Shown here: in pieces, positions 19,056 to 28,807 of the stretch
How positions within the stretch are numbered: position 1 is the stretch's first letter
Layout: each line of letters begins with the position of its first letter
Source of the DNA: a bacterium
Lineage (GTDB): Bacteria; SZUA-79; Acidulodesulfobacterales; Acidulodesulfobacteraceae
Assembly: GCA_021850985.1 (NCBI GenBank)
Contig: JAJZJX010000007.1
Location: forward strand, 1-62,921
Direction of reading: 5' to 3'
DNA: 62,921 nt
Program-made: the position numbers and the translations under genes
The notes under the pieces: generated by a model
The model's input: the letters and a program-made list of their open reading frames with translations, nothing else
What the model was told of the DNA's origin: nothing
Database searches by the model: none

Positions 19056-20498
19056 TCATATTTTTTCATAAAAATTATTTTTTAATTTTAATTTCTCGAA
19101 ATATTTTTTGAACGCGTCTCCTCTTTCGCCGTAATCTTTAAACATATCGAAACTCGAAGATGCCGGAGACAGAAGAACCGTGCCGGAACCTCCGCTTTTA
19201 ACGGTATCTTTTAAATAGTTAAAAGATTTAACGACTGCGTCTTCCATGTCGCCGGCAAGCATATATTCTACATGTCCTTTCAGCGTTTTTTCAAGTATCT
19301 CTTTAGTTTCGCCCATCAAAACGCATGCTTTTACGCTCCTTTTTACCGGTTCGACGATGCTCTCGTAATTAAAGCCCTTGTCTTTCCCTCCGAGTATAAG
19401 GACTATATCCGTTTTAACGCCTCCTTCGCTTAAAGCGCCGAATGAATTAAGAGCGCTTACGACCGCGGCAGGGTTGGTAGCCTTTGAATCGTCGTAGAAA
19501 TATACGTTATCTATGCTGCCGATGCATTCAACCCTGTGCCTTAAAAGCCTGTAACCATCAAAGGCTTTTTTAATCACGTCCTGCGGAATTCCGTACAGCG
19601 CCAAAGAACAGGCAGCCGCCATCATGTCTTCTATGACGAATTTTCTTTTATCCGCAACGTCTTTTAACGAAATTTCGGCGTTATATCCGATTAAATCTTT
19701 AAGCCGAAGATTAATAAAACCGTCTTTGTAAAAAACATCGCATTTATTTTCTTCGAATCCGTATAAAACAGCGTTTGAACCGGCAACGCCTTTTAAAACG
19801 GACGAATTATAGTCGCCCTGATTTAATACGGCAACGTCGTTATATTTAAGATTTTTAAACATCTTATATTTTGTAAGCCTATATTCGTCGAAATTAATAT
19901 ATCTGTCCATATGGTCGTCTTCTACGTTAAGAAGCACGGCGATATCCGGTTTAAAATCGTAAACCCATTCAAGCTGGAAGCTGGATATCTCCAAAATAAA
20001 ATCTTCGTAACCGTCTATGCCCGATATAAAAGGAACTCCGAGATTGCCTCCTACGAAAGTTTTTCCGCTTAAACCCGCCGATTCTATCGCGCTTTTGCAG
20101 AGGGTAACCGAAGTAGTTTTCCCGTTGGTTCCCGTAACGGCTATAATTTTAGCTTTTTTCTCTTTTTGAACTTTTTGAAGGTTATTATACGCAAATTCTA
20201 TTTCGCTTAAAACCGGAATATTTGCCTTTTTTAATTTTAAAATAACATCATGGTTTCTCGGTATTCCCGGGCTTACGACGCATCTTTCTATATCCCTAAA
20301 ATATCTGCCGAAAAGTATTTCTTCGTTCCGCTTATTAAAGAACACGGCGTTTTCGTCCCGAACATCCAGTCCGGCAGCGTTTTCGGCGGTATCGTCGTAT
20401 ATTAAGAGCTTTCCGTTTTTTGCATAATCGTTTTTGCCCTTAATATATTCGTAAACGGCAGAACCTGTTTTACCGAAACCCAAAATTAAATCCGACAT
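19056..20498 (-). CDS. murD: UDP-MurNAc-L-alanine--D-glutamate ligase MurD
   Basis: Cytoplasmic Mur ligase that adds D-Glu. The 480-residue protein has a Rossmann-like N-terminal domain (LILGFGKTGSAVYEYIK), the ATP loop GTNGKTTSVTLCKS, the central VLLNVEDDHMDRY motif and the C-terminal block ending LLSPASSSFDMFKDYGERG. It directly follows mraY (one base between the frames) and precedes ftsW, the canonical order. Confidence 0.96.
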   Translation of the reverse strand: MSDLILGFGKTGSAVYEYIKGKNDYAKNGKLLIYDDTAENAAGLDVRDENAVFFNKRNEEILFGRYFRDIERCVVSPGIPRNHDVILKLKKANIPVLSEIEFAYNNLQKVQKEKKAKIIAVTGTNGKTTSVTLCKSAIESAGLSGKTFVGGNLGVPFISGIDGYEDFILEISSFQLEWVYDFKPDIAVLLNVEDDHMDRYINFDEYRLTKYKMFKNLKYNDVAVLNQGDYNSSVLKGVAGSNAVLYGFEENKCDVFYKDGFINLRLKDLIGYNAEISLKDVADKRKFVIEDMMAAACSLALYGIPQDVIKKAFDGYRLLRHRVECIGSIDNVYFYDDSKATNPAAVVSALNSFGALSEGGVKTDIVLILGGKDKGFNYESIVEPVKRSVKACVLMGETKEILEKTLKGHVEYMLAGDMEDAVVKSFNYLKDTVKSGGSGTVLLSPASSSFDMFKDYGERGDAFKKYFEKLKLKNNFYEKI

Positions 20499-21554
20499 TT
20501 AAAAAATCCTCAGTTTAAGAGTCGACAGAGCAAATATCGTCAATATCAGAGAAATTATCCAAAGCCTTATGACTATTTTTGATTCGGGAACGCCTTCGAT
20601 TTCAAAATGATGATGTATCGGCGCCATTTTGAATATCCTTTTTTTTCTCAGTTTGTAAGAACCCACCTGAAATATAACGCTTAATGCCTCGATTACGAAT
20701 ACAAACCCTATTATAATAAGGAGAATCTCCTGCCTTGAAACTATTGCGACGTAGCCGAGTATAGCACCCAAAGGTATCGAACCGGTATCTCCCATAAAAA
20801 CCGAAGCCGGATAAGAGTTGAACCATAAAAAACCTATGGAAGCACCGAATAAAGAAGCGCATAATATTACGACTTCTCCTATGTTTTTTATATAAGGTAT
20901 GTGCAGATAATCCGCAAATTTGTAATTAGACGCCGCATAGGAAAATATAAGGTATCCCGCTATGGCTATAGCAAAAACCCCTATAGCCAAACCGTCGAGA
21001 CCGTCGGTTAAATTAACGGCGTTGGAAGAACCGACTATTATAAATGCCGAAAAAATTATAAAATAAATGCCGAAATTTAAATAATAGTTCTTAACAAAAG
21101 GAATTATTACCCTTCCGAGAGATTCGTCGTGAAAATAAAGAGCGGCCGAAACGCATACCGCTATTAAAGTTTGAATAGAAAATTTATATTTGCCTCTGAG
21201 CCCTTTTGAAGAATGACCCCTGATTTTTAAAAAATCGTCCGTAAATCCTATCAAAGCAAAAGATAAAAGCGTTAAAATGCCCATGTAAATATAAAAGTTG
21301 TTAAGTTTGGCAAGCAATAAAACCGGAACGACGACGCTGAATAAAATTAAAAGTCCGCCCATGGTCGGAACGTCTTTTTTGTCGTTAATGTGCGATTTTG
21401 GACCGTCTTCCCTGACGACCTGCCCTATCTTCATTTTTTTTAATCCTTTAATAAATATTTTGCCGAACGCTATCGATAATATCAGCGACAGTATAATGGC
21501 GTAAGAAGACCTGAACGTAATATATTTTAAAAAATTTGCATTTAAATTCAGCAT
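20499..21554 (-). CDS. mraY: Phospho-MurNAc-pentapeptide transferase MraY
   Basis: Integral membrane enzyme making lipid I from UDP-MurNAc-pentapeptide and undecaprenyl phosphate. The 351 residues contain about ten membrane helices, PTMGGLLIL, the DDFLK Asp-rich loop, the NLTDGLDGLA motif, the VFMGDTGSIPLG catalytic region and the C-terminal APIHHHFE histidine cluster. All key family motifs are intact. It sits between murF and murD. Confidence 0.97.
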   Translation of the reverse strand: MLNLNANFLKYITFRSSYAIILSLILSIAFGKIFIKGLKKMKIGQVVREDGPKSHINDKKDVPTMGGLLILFSVVVPVLLLAKLNNFYIYMGILTLLSFALIGFTDDFLKIRGHSSKGLRGKYKFSIQTLIAVCVSAALYFHDESLGRVIIPFVKNYYLNFGIYFIIFSAFIIVGSSNAVNLTDGLDGLAIGVFAIAIAGYLIFSYAASNYKFADYLHIPYIKNIGEVVILCASLFGASIGFLWFNSYPASVFMGDTGSIPLGAILGYVAIVSRQEILLIIIGFVFVIEALSVIFQVGSYKLRKKRIFKMAPIHHHFEIEGVPESKIVIRLWIISLILTIFALSTLKLRIF

Positions 21555-21560
21555 ATAGAT

Positions 21561-23090
21561 TTATATTTTATATATAGATTTATCAATTTTACTTTTACCA
21601 GTTTCTTCTTTGAAATAATCTTCGAGTTTCATGCCTCTGGAGCCTTTAAGAAGTACTACGGCGTTATTTTTGTCTAATTTTTTAAAATCGTTTTTGAAAG
21701 TTTCGTCGTCTTTTATTAAAAAAAATTTTCCGGAAAATTTTTTTTCTTCCAAGCCTTTCGTTACAAAATCGGAATAATCTCCTTTGTAAAAAATATAATC
21801 GGCTAAGCAGCTAATTTCGCGCCCTGCTTTTACATGCTCTTCCGGAGCGGAACCGCCGAGCTCCAGCATATCTCCGAGAACAAATATTTTTTTGTTTTCG
21901 GAATAATCTGCCCTTATAAAATCCAGCGCGGCTTTAAGGGAATCCGGGTTAGAATTATATGCATCGTTAATTAATGTCCATTCTCCGGTATTATCGGCTA
22001 TATGAATTATCTCCATTCTTCCGCGCGGAATATTAAAATTTTTAAAAGCATCCGAATTAATGTAGGCTTCGGGTGCGATACCGCATGCCGAAGCAATGGA
22101 AAAAGCGCATAAAAAATCGTAAATTAAATGCTTTCCGCCGAAATTAACTTCTATAAAGTATTTTTTTTCGTTAAATAAAACGTTTAAATCCGTTTTTCCG
22201 GTTTTTTCGTTTAAAACAGCGCTTTCGCATAAAACATCCGGAATGCCGCCGTTTTGAAAATCTATGTTATTTTGAGTGTTTTTGGCGTTTATTTTTCCAA
22301 AACCGAAAGAAACGATATTTACTCCTTCTTTTATTTTATCTATATATCTTACCGGCGAAACTGAATCGTCTGCGTTTAAAACGAGGAATCCTCCATCCTT
22401 GAGGCTGCGGGCAAGTTCGGATTTTTCCGTGAATACGCCTTCGGTATCTTTAAACTCTTCAAGGTGCGCTTTTCCTATATTAGTAATAGCTCCGACGTCG
22501 GGCGATATAATTTCGGAAAGCCTTTTTATCTCCCCTTTTTTGTTGGTGCCTATTTCAAGAATAAGATATTCGACCCTGCCGCCAAGCCGGAAAATAGTCT
22601 TTGGAACTCCTATTAAGTTATTATAGTTATAATCATTTTTAAGAATTTTTTCTGCGCCGAAAACCGTAGAAAAAATCGCATAAACCATCTCTTTCGTAGT
22701 AGTTTTTCCGCAGGAACCCGTTAAGGCGATTTTTTTATTTAAATTAAATTTACTTAAATATAATTTTGCAATATCTCCCAATGAAGACACGGGGTCTGCG
22801 GCTGCGATAATAATTTTATCGCCGTATTTAGATATGTCGTTGTTTTCTAAAAAATCCCAGGAAACCAAAGCGCAATAGCCGCCTTTTTTAAAAACGGCTT
22901 CGACGAAGTCTTCTCCGTTGAAATTTTTGCCCTTTAACGCTATAAAAATTGCGTTTCTGCCGAAATCTTCCCTCGAATCCGTAAAAATTTCGTTAAAAAC
23001 CAGCGGACCCGTCCCGTCGCCGGCAATGATTAATCTGCCGTCCGTTGCGTTTAAAATTTCGTCTAAAGTTAAGTTGTAATTTATTTTCAT
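21561..23090 (-). CDS. murF: UDP-MurNAc-tripeptide--D-Ala-D-Ala ligase MurF
   Basis: Adds the D-Ala-D-Ala dipeptide to the stem. The P-loop reads TGSCGKTTTKEM, followed by the central TNIGKAHLEEF motif and C-terminal INDAYNSNPDS and LGDMLELG motifs; these identify MurF among Mur ligases. I use the ATG at 23090 (MKINYNL), three codons inside an upstream TTG; neither has a clear ribosome-binding site. The start lies 11 bases from the 29-base palindrome that separates it from murE. About 509 residues. Confidence 0.95.
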   Translation of the reverse strand: MKINYNLTLDEILNATDGRLIIAGDGTGPLVFNEIFTDSREDFGRNAIFIALKGKNFNGEDFVEAVFKKGGYCALVSWDFLENNDISKYGDKIIIAAADPVSSLGDIAKLYLSKFNLNKKIALTGSCGKTTTKEMVYAIFSTVFGAEKILKNDYNYNNLIGVPKTIFRLGGRVEYLILEIGTNKKGEIKRLSEIISPDVGAITNIGKAHLEEFKDTEGVFTEKSELARSLKDGGFLVLNADDSVSPVRYIDKIKEGVNIVSFGFGKINAKNTQNNIDFQNGGIPDVLCESAVLNEKTGKTDLNVLFNEKKYFIEVNFGGKHLIYDFLCAFSIASACGIAPEAYINSDAFKNFNIPRGRMEIIHIADNTGEWTLINDAYNSNPDSLKAALDFIRADYSENKKIFVLGDMLELGGSAPEEHVKAGREISCLADYIFYKGDYSDFVTKGLEEKKFSGKFFLIKDDETFKNDFKKLDKNNAVVLLKGSRGMKLEDYFKEETGKSKIDKSIYKI

Positions 23091-23101
23091 ATTTTTCAAA
23101 T

Positions 23102-23130
23102 ACGGGGATGGAATTCAATTCCGTCCCCGT
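23102..23130. repeat. 29-base family A palindrome at the murE/murF junction
   Basis: Outer arms ACGGGGA and TCCCCGT and inner arms GGAATT and AATTCC match perfectly around a single central base, with one T/G mismatch between them. The right end overlaps the murE stop codon (TGA at 23132-23130), so it sits inside the transcribed dcw operon. Confidence 0.7.
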
Positions 23131-24764
23131 CACAAATTATAATATTTCAATACTTCCTCTTTGTCGCTGAAATGAAACTTGACGTCTTTTACTATCATAT
23201 AATCTTCGTGTCCTTTGCCGGCAATAACTACCGTGTCATCCGCTCCTGCTATCGAAAGCGCTAATTTTATCGCTTCCGCCCTGTCTTCTTCTGCCGTATA
23301 AACATGCGCCCCTGTTTCGGCAGACTTTTTGAGATTAATTAATACGTCTCCTTTTTTTCCGTCGATATGCAATGCATTCTTGACGCCGGATATTATTTCT
23401 TCGATAATAGCCGACGGCTCTTCGCTTCTTGGATTGTCCGACGTTATTATGCTTATATCGGCGATATCAGTCGAATGTCTGCCCATAAGAGGCCTTTTTC
23501 CTTTGTCTCTGTCGCCGCCGCATCCAAAAACGCTTATAAGCTTTCCTTTGGATATGGCTTTCAAAGCGGAAAGAACTCTTTTTAAGGCGTCGTCGGTATG
23601 CGCATAGTCTATGCATACCAAAGGAGAAGACGGAACGCCGGTATCTACCTTTTCTACCCTTCCCGGAACGTTTGAAAGCGATTCTATGCCGGAAATTATA
23701 AATTCGTCCGGTACGGAAAGAGCATAACCGACGGAAATAGAAGCTAATATATTATAAAGATTATAAGATCCTATCAGGGATGAACGAATATTTTTTAGAA
23801 CTTTTTCGCTTCCGCTGCGGCGGTTATTATCTGCAATATCGTATTTTATAACGGCGTCAAATTTCAATCCGTCCCTTAAGTAATTTATGTTCACGGCGGA
23901 AATGTCCGACCCTTTATTTAAGCCGTATGTAATAATACCGGCATCGTTTAAGGTTTTATTTGCGGATTTTAAGGCAGACTGCGCCTTAAGCTCTTCGATG
24001 AGTTTTTTACCGTAAGGATCGTCGCCGTTTATAACGGCATATTTTTTAGTTTTGGAACTCTCCGCCAATACTTCGGAAAACAGTTTCTTTTTTGCTTCGT
24101 AATATGATTCCATGTCTTTATGGTAATCTAAATGATCCCGCGTCAAATTAGTAAAAACGGCGGCGTCGAACGGTATTCCGTAAACCCTTCCCTGGTCTAA
24201 ACTGTGGGAAGAAACTTCCATAACGCATGCAGAGCCGCCCGACCGAACGGTTTCGGCAAACATTCCGTTAAGTTCGTAAACATCGGGGGTAGTATTTTTA
24301 GATTCTTTTTTGCCTTCTCCGATTTCATAATCTATAGTGCCTATCAAACCGGTTTTGTTTCCGGCTGCGTTTAAAATAGATTTTATAAGAAACGTCGTCG
24401 TGGTTTTTCCGTTTGTTCCCGTAACCCCTATAAGTTTTAGTTTATCGCCTGAATTGCCGAAAAAATTTTTAGACATTACCGCATATGCTTTCAGTGCATC
24501 TTTAGCAAAAATTACCGTAATATTTTTTTCGTTTTTAAGTTTTTCCGCCGTTTCCGCATCGTCGGTCAATACCGCCGCGGCGCCTTTAGATAACGCTTCT
24601 TTTACGAAGGCGTTTGAATTAACGCTAACGCCTTTTCTTGCGGCAAAAAGACATCCGTTCTTAATTTTTCTGGAATCGTTGGATATGCATAAAATATCCG
24701 TATCGGTTCTGCCGGATGTATATTCTATAAAATCGTTATTTTTAATAATATTTTCGATATTCAT
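23130..24764 (-). CDS. murE: UDP-MurNAc-L-Ala-D-Glu--meso-diaminopimelate ligase MurE
   Basis: Adds the third stem residue. The ATP loop GTNGKTTTTFLI, the TPDVYEL segment, the TNLTRDHLDYHKDM motif and the IDYAHTDDAL region are intact. The specificity motif is DNPR (in TSDNPRSEEP), which marks meso-diaminopimelate rather than lysine use and so a Gram-negative-type wall. Length of 544 residues is slightly longer than usual. It begins six bases after the ftsI stop, and its stop codon lies within a palindromic repeat. Confidence 0.97.
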   Translation of the reverse strand: MNIENIIKNNDFIEYTSGRTDTDILCISNDSRKIKNGCLFAARKGVSVNSNAFVKEALSKGAAAVLTDDAETAEKLKNEKNITVIFAKDALKAYAVMSKNFFGNSGDKLKLIGVTGTNGKTTTTFLIKSILNAAGNKTGLIGTIDYEIGEGKKESKNTTPDVYELNGMFAETVRSGGSACVMEVSSHSLDQGRVYGIPFDAAVFTNLTRDHLDYHKDMESYYEAKKKLFSEVLAESSKTKKYAVINGDDPYGKKLIEELKAQSALKSANKTLNDAGIITYGLNKGSDISAVNINYLRDGLKFDAVIKYDIADNNRRSGSEKVLKNIRSSLIGSYNLYNILASISVGYALSVPDEFIISGIESLSNVPGRVEKVDTGVPSSPLVCIDYAHTDDALKRVLSALKAISKGKLISVFGCGGDRDKGKRPLMGRHSTDIADISIITSDNPRSEEPSAIIEEIISGVKNALHIDGKKGDVLINLKKSAETGAHVYTAEEDRAEAIKLALSIAGADDTVVIAGKGHEDYMIVKDVKFHFSDKEEVLKYYNL

Positions 24765-24769
24765 AAAAT

Positions 24770-26938
24770 TTATTTTTTAACTTTTTCGTTTCCTTTTAAA
24801 ACCGGAACTGCCGTTAATTTTTTATTTTTCGATTTTGGAGCGGATTTAGATCCGCTTTTTATATTGGAGTTAGACTTTGACTTTTTACTTTTTTTCTCCG
24901 TTTTTTGCAAAGAGGCATTGCCGTAATAGCCTTCAGGCTTGAATTTTAAAGTTACAGAGTTTGCTCCGCCGCTTTCGGCTACATATGTTCCCGGTTTAAT
25001 GCTCTGATAATATAAATATCCGCTTCCCCATATTTTTATAGAAAGTCTCCCGAACCTGCTTAAAGCATTTAAGGCTTGGTAAATCGTATCGCCTTTTAAA
25101 TCGGGCATTTTTCCGGAATAGCTTCCGGAATGCCTTGCCGGATACTTTTCGTGTTTAAAACTTTTATTTTTAAAATTTTCCGTTAATTTATTTTCGTTAT
25201 TAGATAGGTTTCCGGCTCTTAACTGGGTTTTATATGCTTTATCCCCCGGATAAACGTTCAATATATTTAATGCCGTTTTAAATACGTCGCGAACTACAGG
25301 CGCGCTGACCGCTCCTCCGTAATAACTTATTTTAGATGGTTCCTGCTGTACCACGAGCATTGCAAGAACAGGGTGTTTATAGGGAACGAAAGCCATAAAA
25401 GAAGCGGTGTATTTGTTTTTAAAATACGTTCCGGTTTTAGGGTTATCAATCTGCCCCGTTCCGGTTTTTCCGCAAACCTTAAAATCAATTAATTTTGCAT
25501 ACTGTCCGGTTCCGCCTTTTACTACCAAACGCATCATATATTTAATTTCTTTATCTGTTTTAGAATTTATAACTCTTCTTATTTCTTTGGGTTTTGCCCT
25601 AAATATAACTTTGCCGTATGGATTAACGATTTTTTTAATAATATAAGGCTTCAATAAATAACCGCCGTTTGCTATTCCTGAAAGAGCAGTTATTTCCTGA
25701 AGTCCGTTTATTGCCGCTCCCTGCCCGAAAGCCTCTTCGCACGGACCGACTTCAGACCAGTTGCTTACGTTCCTGTCTATTCCGGCGTTTTCTCCAAGCA
25801 ATCCGGCATGAGGCGTAGATAATAGCCCCCATTTTTTCAACCAGTGCCAAACTCTAAGTTTGCCCATCTTCATGCCGACCTGGCATGCGCACACGTTGCA
25901 GGAATATTCTATTAACTGATTTATAGTAAGCTTGCCGAACCAGCTTTCGACGTCGTGAACCGTGATGCCGTCAATATAATATGAACCGTGATGCCCGTTT
26001 ATTATAGTATCGGGTTTTATTATTCCGTCCTGCATGGCTCCAGATATTATAAAAGGCTTCATCGTGGAACCGGGCTCAAAGTCGTCGGTAACCGCCCTGT
26101 TCCTCCAGTACCTTGCGGAATATTTCCAGTAATAATTAGGGTTAAACGAAGGATAATCCGCCATAGCAAGAATAGCTCCCGTATTTGGATCCATTAATAT
26201 AGCAAAAGCTCCTTTTGAATCGGCGGCTTTTGCCTCCTTATCTAAATAGTACTGCGTAATAAACTGAAGCTGTTTATTAATAGTTAAATAAATATTATCT
26301 CCGTGCGTAGCCTTTTTAAGCCCGAAACCCCTTATAAATATATACTGCCCTAAACCGTCCTGAAGAACCTTTAAAGCCCGCTTATTGCCTTTTAAATACT
26401 TATTATATTTATACTCTATGCCGGATAAACCGTTATCGTTTATTCCTACAAATCCAAGCGTATGTGCAAGAAGCGTTCCGTTAGGATAATACCTGACAGG
26501 CTGTTTAACTATAATTACGCCTTCTATTCCGAGCTTCTCGACTTTTTTTGCCGTTTCGGCGGAAACCCTCCTTTTTATCCATGCAAATTGAAGATTCTTA
26601 GTTAATATTTTAATTATTTTTTCATATTTTAAACCTGTTGCCTTAGAAAGTCTCTCTGCGCTTTTAAGTTTATCTTTCACCATTAAAGGATCGACGGCGA
26701 CCCCGGGAATATTTACGCTTGCGGCAAGTATGCTTCCGTCTGCCGAATAAATATTGCCCCGTTCAGGCATAAAATATACGCTTGCCTGAAATTGCGCATC
26801 TGCAAGTTTGCTTAATCTCCCCCCCTCTATTATCTGGATGTCGAACGCCCTAAATATAAGCAATACCGCAAAAATTAATATTACCATAAAACCGATAATC
26901 ATTCTCAGTTTTAAAGTAGTTTTCCATACTCTAATCAT
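24770..26938 (-). CDS. ftsI: Septal penicillin-binding protein FtsI (PBP3) with PASTA domain
   Basis: Divisome transpeptidase. The 722-residue protein has a short basic N-terminus, one membrane helix (about residues 13-33), a dimerisation domain (RGNIYSADG) and a transpeptidase domain with catalytic EPGSTMKPF (Ser291, Lys294), SCN at 346-348 and KTG at 491-493. A C-terminal PASTA-like domain (about 610-675) precedes a Lys/Ser-rich low-complexity tail. The local sequence CNVCACQVG after the SxN motif is cysteine-rich. The gene overlaps ftsL by 8 bases. Confidence 0.96.
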   Translation of the reverse strand: MIRVWKTTLKLRMIIGFMVILIFAVLLIFRAFDIQIIEGGRLSKLADAQFQASVYFMPERGNIYSADGSILAASVNIPGVAVDPLMVKDKLKSAERLSKATGLKYEKIIKILTKNLQFAWIKRRVSAETAKKVEKLGIEGVIIVKQPVRYYPNGTLLAHTLGFVGINDNGLSGIEYKYNKYLKGNKRALKVLQDGLGQYIFIRGFGLKKATHGDNIYLTINKQLQFITQYYLDKEAKAADSKGAFAILMDPNTGAILAMADYPSFNPNYYWKYSARYWRNRAVTDDFEPGSTMKPFIISGAMQDGIIKPDTIINGHHGSYYIDGITVHDVESWFGKLTINQLIEYSCNVCACQVGMKMGKLRVWHWLKKWGLLSTPHAGLLGENAGIDRNVSNWSEVGPCEEAFGQGAAINGLQEITALSGIANGGYLLKPYIIKKIVNPYGKVIFRAKPKEIRRVINSKTDKEIKYMMRLVVKGGTGQYAKLIDFKVCGKTGTGQIDNPKTGTYFKNKYTASFMAFVPYKHPVLAMLVVQQEPSKISYYGGAVSAPVVRDVFKTALNILNVYPGDKAYKTQLRAGNLSNNENKLTENFKNKSFKHEKYPARHSGSYSGKMPDLKGDTIYQALNALSRFGRLSIKIWGSGYLYYQSIKPGTYVAESGGANSVTLKFKPEGYYGNASLQKTEKKSKKSKSNSNIKSGSKSAPKSKNKKLTAVPVLKGNEKVKK

Positions 26939-27197
26939 GCACCATTATAATTTCGCCCTCTTTCGGATAAATAAAACCCATTTTTTTTGCAATTCCGTAA
27001 ATCCTTGACGGGGAACTTAAAGCCGTTTTTTTAATTAACAGTTTTTTATTTTTATGCTCCAATTTTGATTTAATATCGTTCAGCTTGGTAATATCGTAAC
27101 CGAGTTTAACGCTTTCCATAGCCGTCCATACGTAAAAAATTCCAAGTATAGTAAGTATTATAACTAAAACTATAAAATAAGGTTTTATCTTAGTCAC
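26931..27197 (-). CDS. ftsL: Cell division protein FtsL
   Basis: Small bitopic divisome protein that bridges FtsQ and FtsW/FtsI. The 88 residues show one N-terminal membrane helix (about 8-27) followed by a coiled-coil stretch (LNDIKSKLEHKNKKLLIKK) and the short hydrophobic end IYPKEGEIIMV typical of FtsL. The start is GTG at 27197, overlapping the rsmH 3' end by 8 bases, so translational coupling is likely. The call depends mainly on position between rsmH and ftsI plus topology. Confidence 0.9.
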   Translation of the reverse strand: MTKIKPYFIVLVIILTILGIFYVWTAMESVKLGYDITKLNDIKSKLEHKNKKLLIKKTALSSPSRIYGIAKKMGFIYPKEGEIIMVHD

Positions 27198-28200
27198 GAT
27201 AAAATGCCCTCAATTTAGCGCTCCTCGATCTGGGATTATTTTCTATTTCTTCTTCGGTCGGAACTATCGGTTTTTTATTTAAAGGTTTAAAATTTAAGTT
27301 ATTTTTTAAAAAATTTTTAACGATTCTGTCTTCGCCGGAGTGAAACGAAATTATGACGGCTCTTCCGTCTTTCTTCAAAACGCCTTCGAGTTTGCTCAAA
27401 AACAGGGAAAGAGAATCGTATTCTTCGTTTACGAAAATTCTCAAAGCCATGAACGTTTTTGTAGCAGGATCGGTTTTGAATCTTTTAAATTTTCCGTATC
27501 CTCCGTAAACCGCCCTCCTAACTATGCCGGCTAATTCGGAAGGAGTATCTATCGATTTATTTTTTTTTCTGTATTCTACTATACTTTTAGCAATTCTTCT
27601 TGAAAATTTTTCGTCTCCGTATTTATATATGATATCTGCTATCTCCCGCTCCTGATAGCCGTTTACTACGTCGTAAGCCGTCAATCCGTTTTCACCGCCG
27701 GCATCCATACGCATATCCAAGATTGCTTCGGCAGCTGTATTTTCTATATTTTCTTTTCCTTCTGCGGAGGATTCATTATTAAAAGTAAAACTGAAACCCC
27801 TGCCGCTTTCAAGCTGTATCGAGCTAATCCCAAGATCGAGTACTACTCCGTCTATGTTTGCAAAACCTGCAGTTTTTATCGCTTCGTCTATCTTGCTAAA
27901 ATTTGAGTGAAAAAGTTTAAAATTTTTAACATTAAATTCCGTTTCAAATTTAGCCGAAACGGTTTTAACCGCAGAATAATCCCTGTCTATTCCTATAAGA
28001 AAACCTTCGCCGTCAAGTTTTTTCAGTATCGCTTCCGAAAATCCCCCGCCGCCTAAAGTTCCGTCCGCATAAACATTGCCGCGCCGTACGTTTAAAGCAT
28101 CCATTGCTTCTTTTAAAAGCACCGGTATATGGACGGGTGCGACAGCGGCAGAGCCGGACCGAGCTTGCGTTTTAACGGATGAAGGAAAAAATATTTCCAT
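27190..28200 (-). CDS. rsmH: 16S rRNA (cytosine1402-N4)-methyltransferase RsmH (MraW)
   Basis: Uses S-adenosylmethionine to methylate C1402 of 16S rRNA. Family motifs visible in the 336 residues: HIPVLLKEAMDAL, YADGTLGGGGFSE (SAM loop), LIGIDRD, LDLGISSIQL, and near the C-terminus FKTDPATKTFMALRI, ISFHSGEDRIVK and NPRSRSAKLRA. A longer hydrophilic N-terminus (about 22 residues) precedes the conserved part. It follows mraZ after an 84-base gap. Confidence 0.96.
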   Translation of the reverse strand: MEIFFPSSVKTQARSGSAAVAPVHIPVLLKEAMDALNVRRGNVYADGTLGGGGFSEAILKKLDGEGFLIGIDRDYSAVKTVSAKFETEFNVKNFKLFHSNFSKIDEAIKTAGFANIDGVVLDLGISSIQLESGRGFSFTFNNESSAEGKENIENTAAEAILDMRMDAGGENGLTAYDVVNGYQEREIADIIYKYGDEKFSRRIAKSIVEYRKKNKSIDTPSELAGIVRRAVYGGYGKFKRFKTDPATKTFMALRIFVNEEYDSLSLFLSKLEGVLKKDGRAVIISFHSGEDRIVKNFLKNNLNFKPLNKKPIVPTEEEIENNPRSRSAKLRAFYRD

Positions 28201-28284
28201 AATAATATCTTTATTAATTATTTTTATTTATCATTTATATTATCAGCATATCATATGTTACCCTTAAATATATTTCTAATATTA

Positions 28285-28728
28285 TCAAAATCCAATCTGC
28301 GCCATAGTAGCGGCAATAGATTCAAAATTTGATTTGGCGCCTTGAAAATTAACATCCCATAACTCTCTGTCCCATATTTCAAATCTGTTTATTATTCCTA
28401 CTATCACCGCTTCTTTATTTAAATTTCCGCCGAGTTTTAGCGACTGGGGAATGTGTATCCTGTCCATTTTATCAAGTTCTACTTCCTCCGCCCCCGAAAA
28501 AAAATACCTCAAAAATTCCAGTACGTCTTTTTGCATTGACGGAAGTTTAAGCGCCTTTTCCTCTAGTTTGCGCCATTCTTCAAGCGGATACGCGACAAGG
28601 CATTTATCCAAATTGGTAATTACCACGGACGTATCGTCGTAAACCGAAACTAACGAGTCTTTTATCTTTTGAGGCACCTTGATCCTGCCTTTATCGTCTA
28701 TCGCATGGTTATATCTGCCGCTAAACAT
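28285..28728 (-). CDS. mraZ: Transcriptional regulator MraZ
   Basis: SpoVT/AbrB-like regulator at the head of dcw clusters, known to bind its own promoter region as a ring oligomer. The 147 residues contain two tandem AbrB-like halves with DXXXR signatures: DDKGRIKVPQKIK near the N-terminus and DKMDRIHIPQSLK at about 88-100. Directly upstream are a sigma70-type promoter and three 10-bp-spaced boxes, consistent with autoregulation. Length is typical. Confidence 0.96.
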   Translation of the reverse strand: MFSGRYNHAIDDKGRIKVPQKIKDSLVSVYDDTSVVITNLDKCLVAYPLEEWRKLEEKALKLPSMQKDVLEFLRYFFSGAEEVELDKMDRIHIPQSLKLGGNLNKEAVIVGIINRFEIWDRELWDVNFQGAKSNFESIAATMAQIGF

Positions 28729-28775
28729 AATAAGAATAATTATTTATAATGATAAATTTAATATATTTAATCTCT

Positions 28776-28802
28776 TACCACTTTTTACCACTTTTTACCA
28801 CA
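28776..28802 (-). promoter_or_regulatory. Probable MraZ operator: three direct boxes with 10-bp period
   Basis: On the minus strand GTGGTAA occurs three times at 28802-28796, 28792-28786 and 28782-28776, exactly 10 bases apart and separated by AAA. The spacing and sequence resemble MraZ-binding direct repeats (AAAGTG[G/T]-type boxes in mycoplasmas, TGGGA boxes in enterobacteria). They begin right after the -10 box, overlapping the predicted transcription start of mraZ. Confidence 0.75.
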
Positions 28803-28807
28803 CTTAA

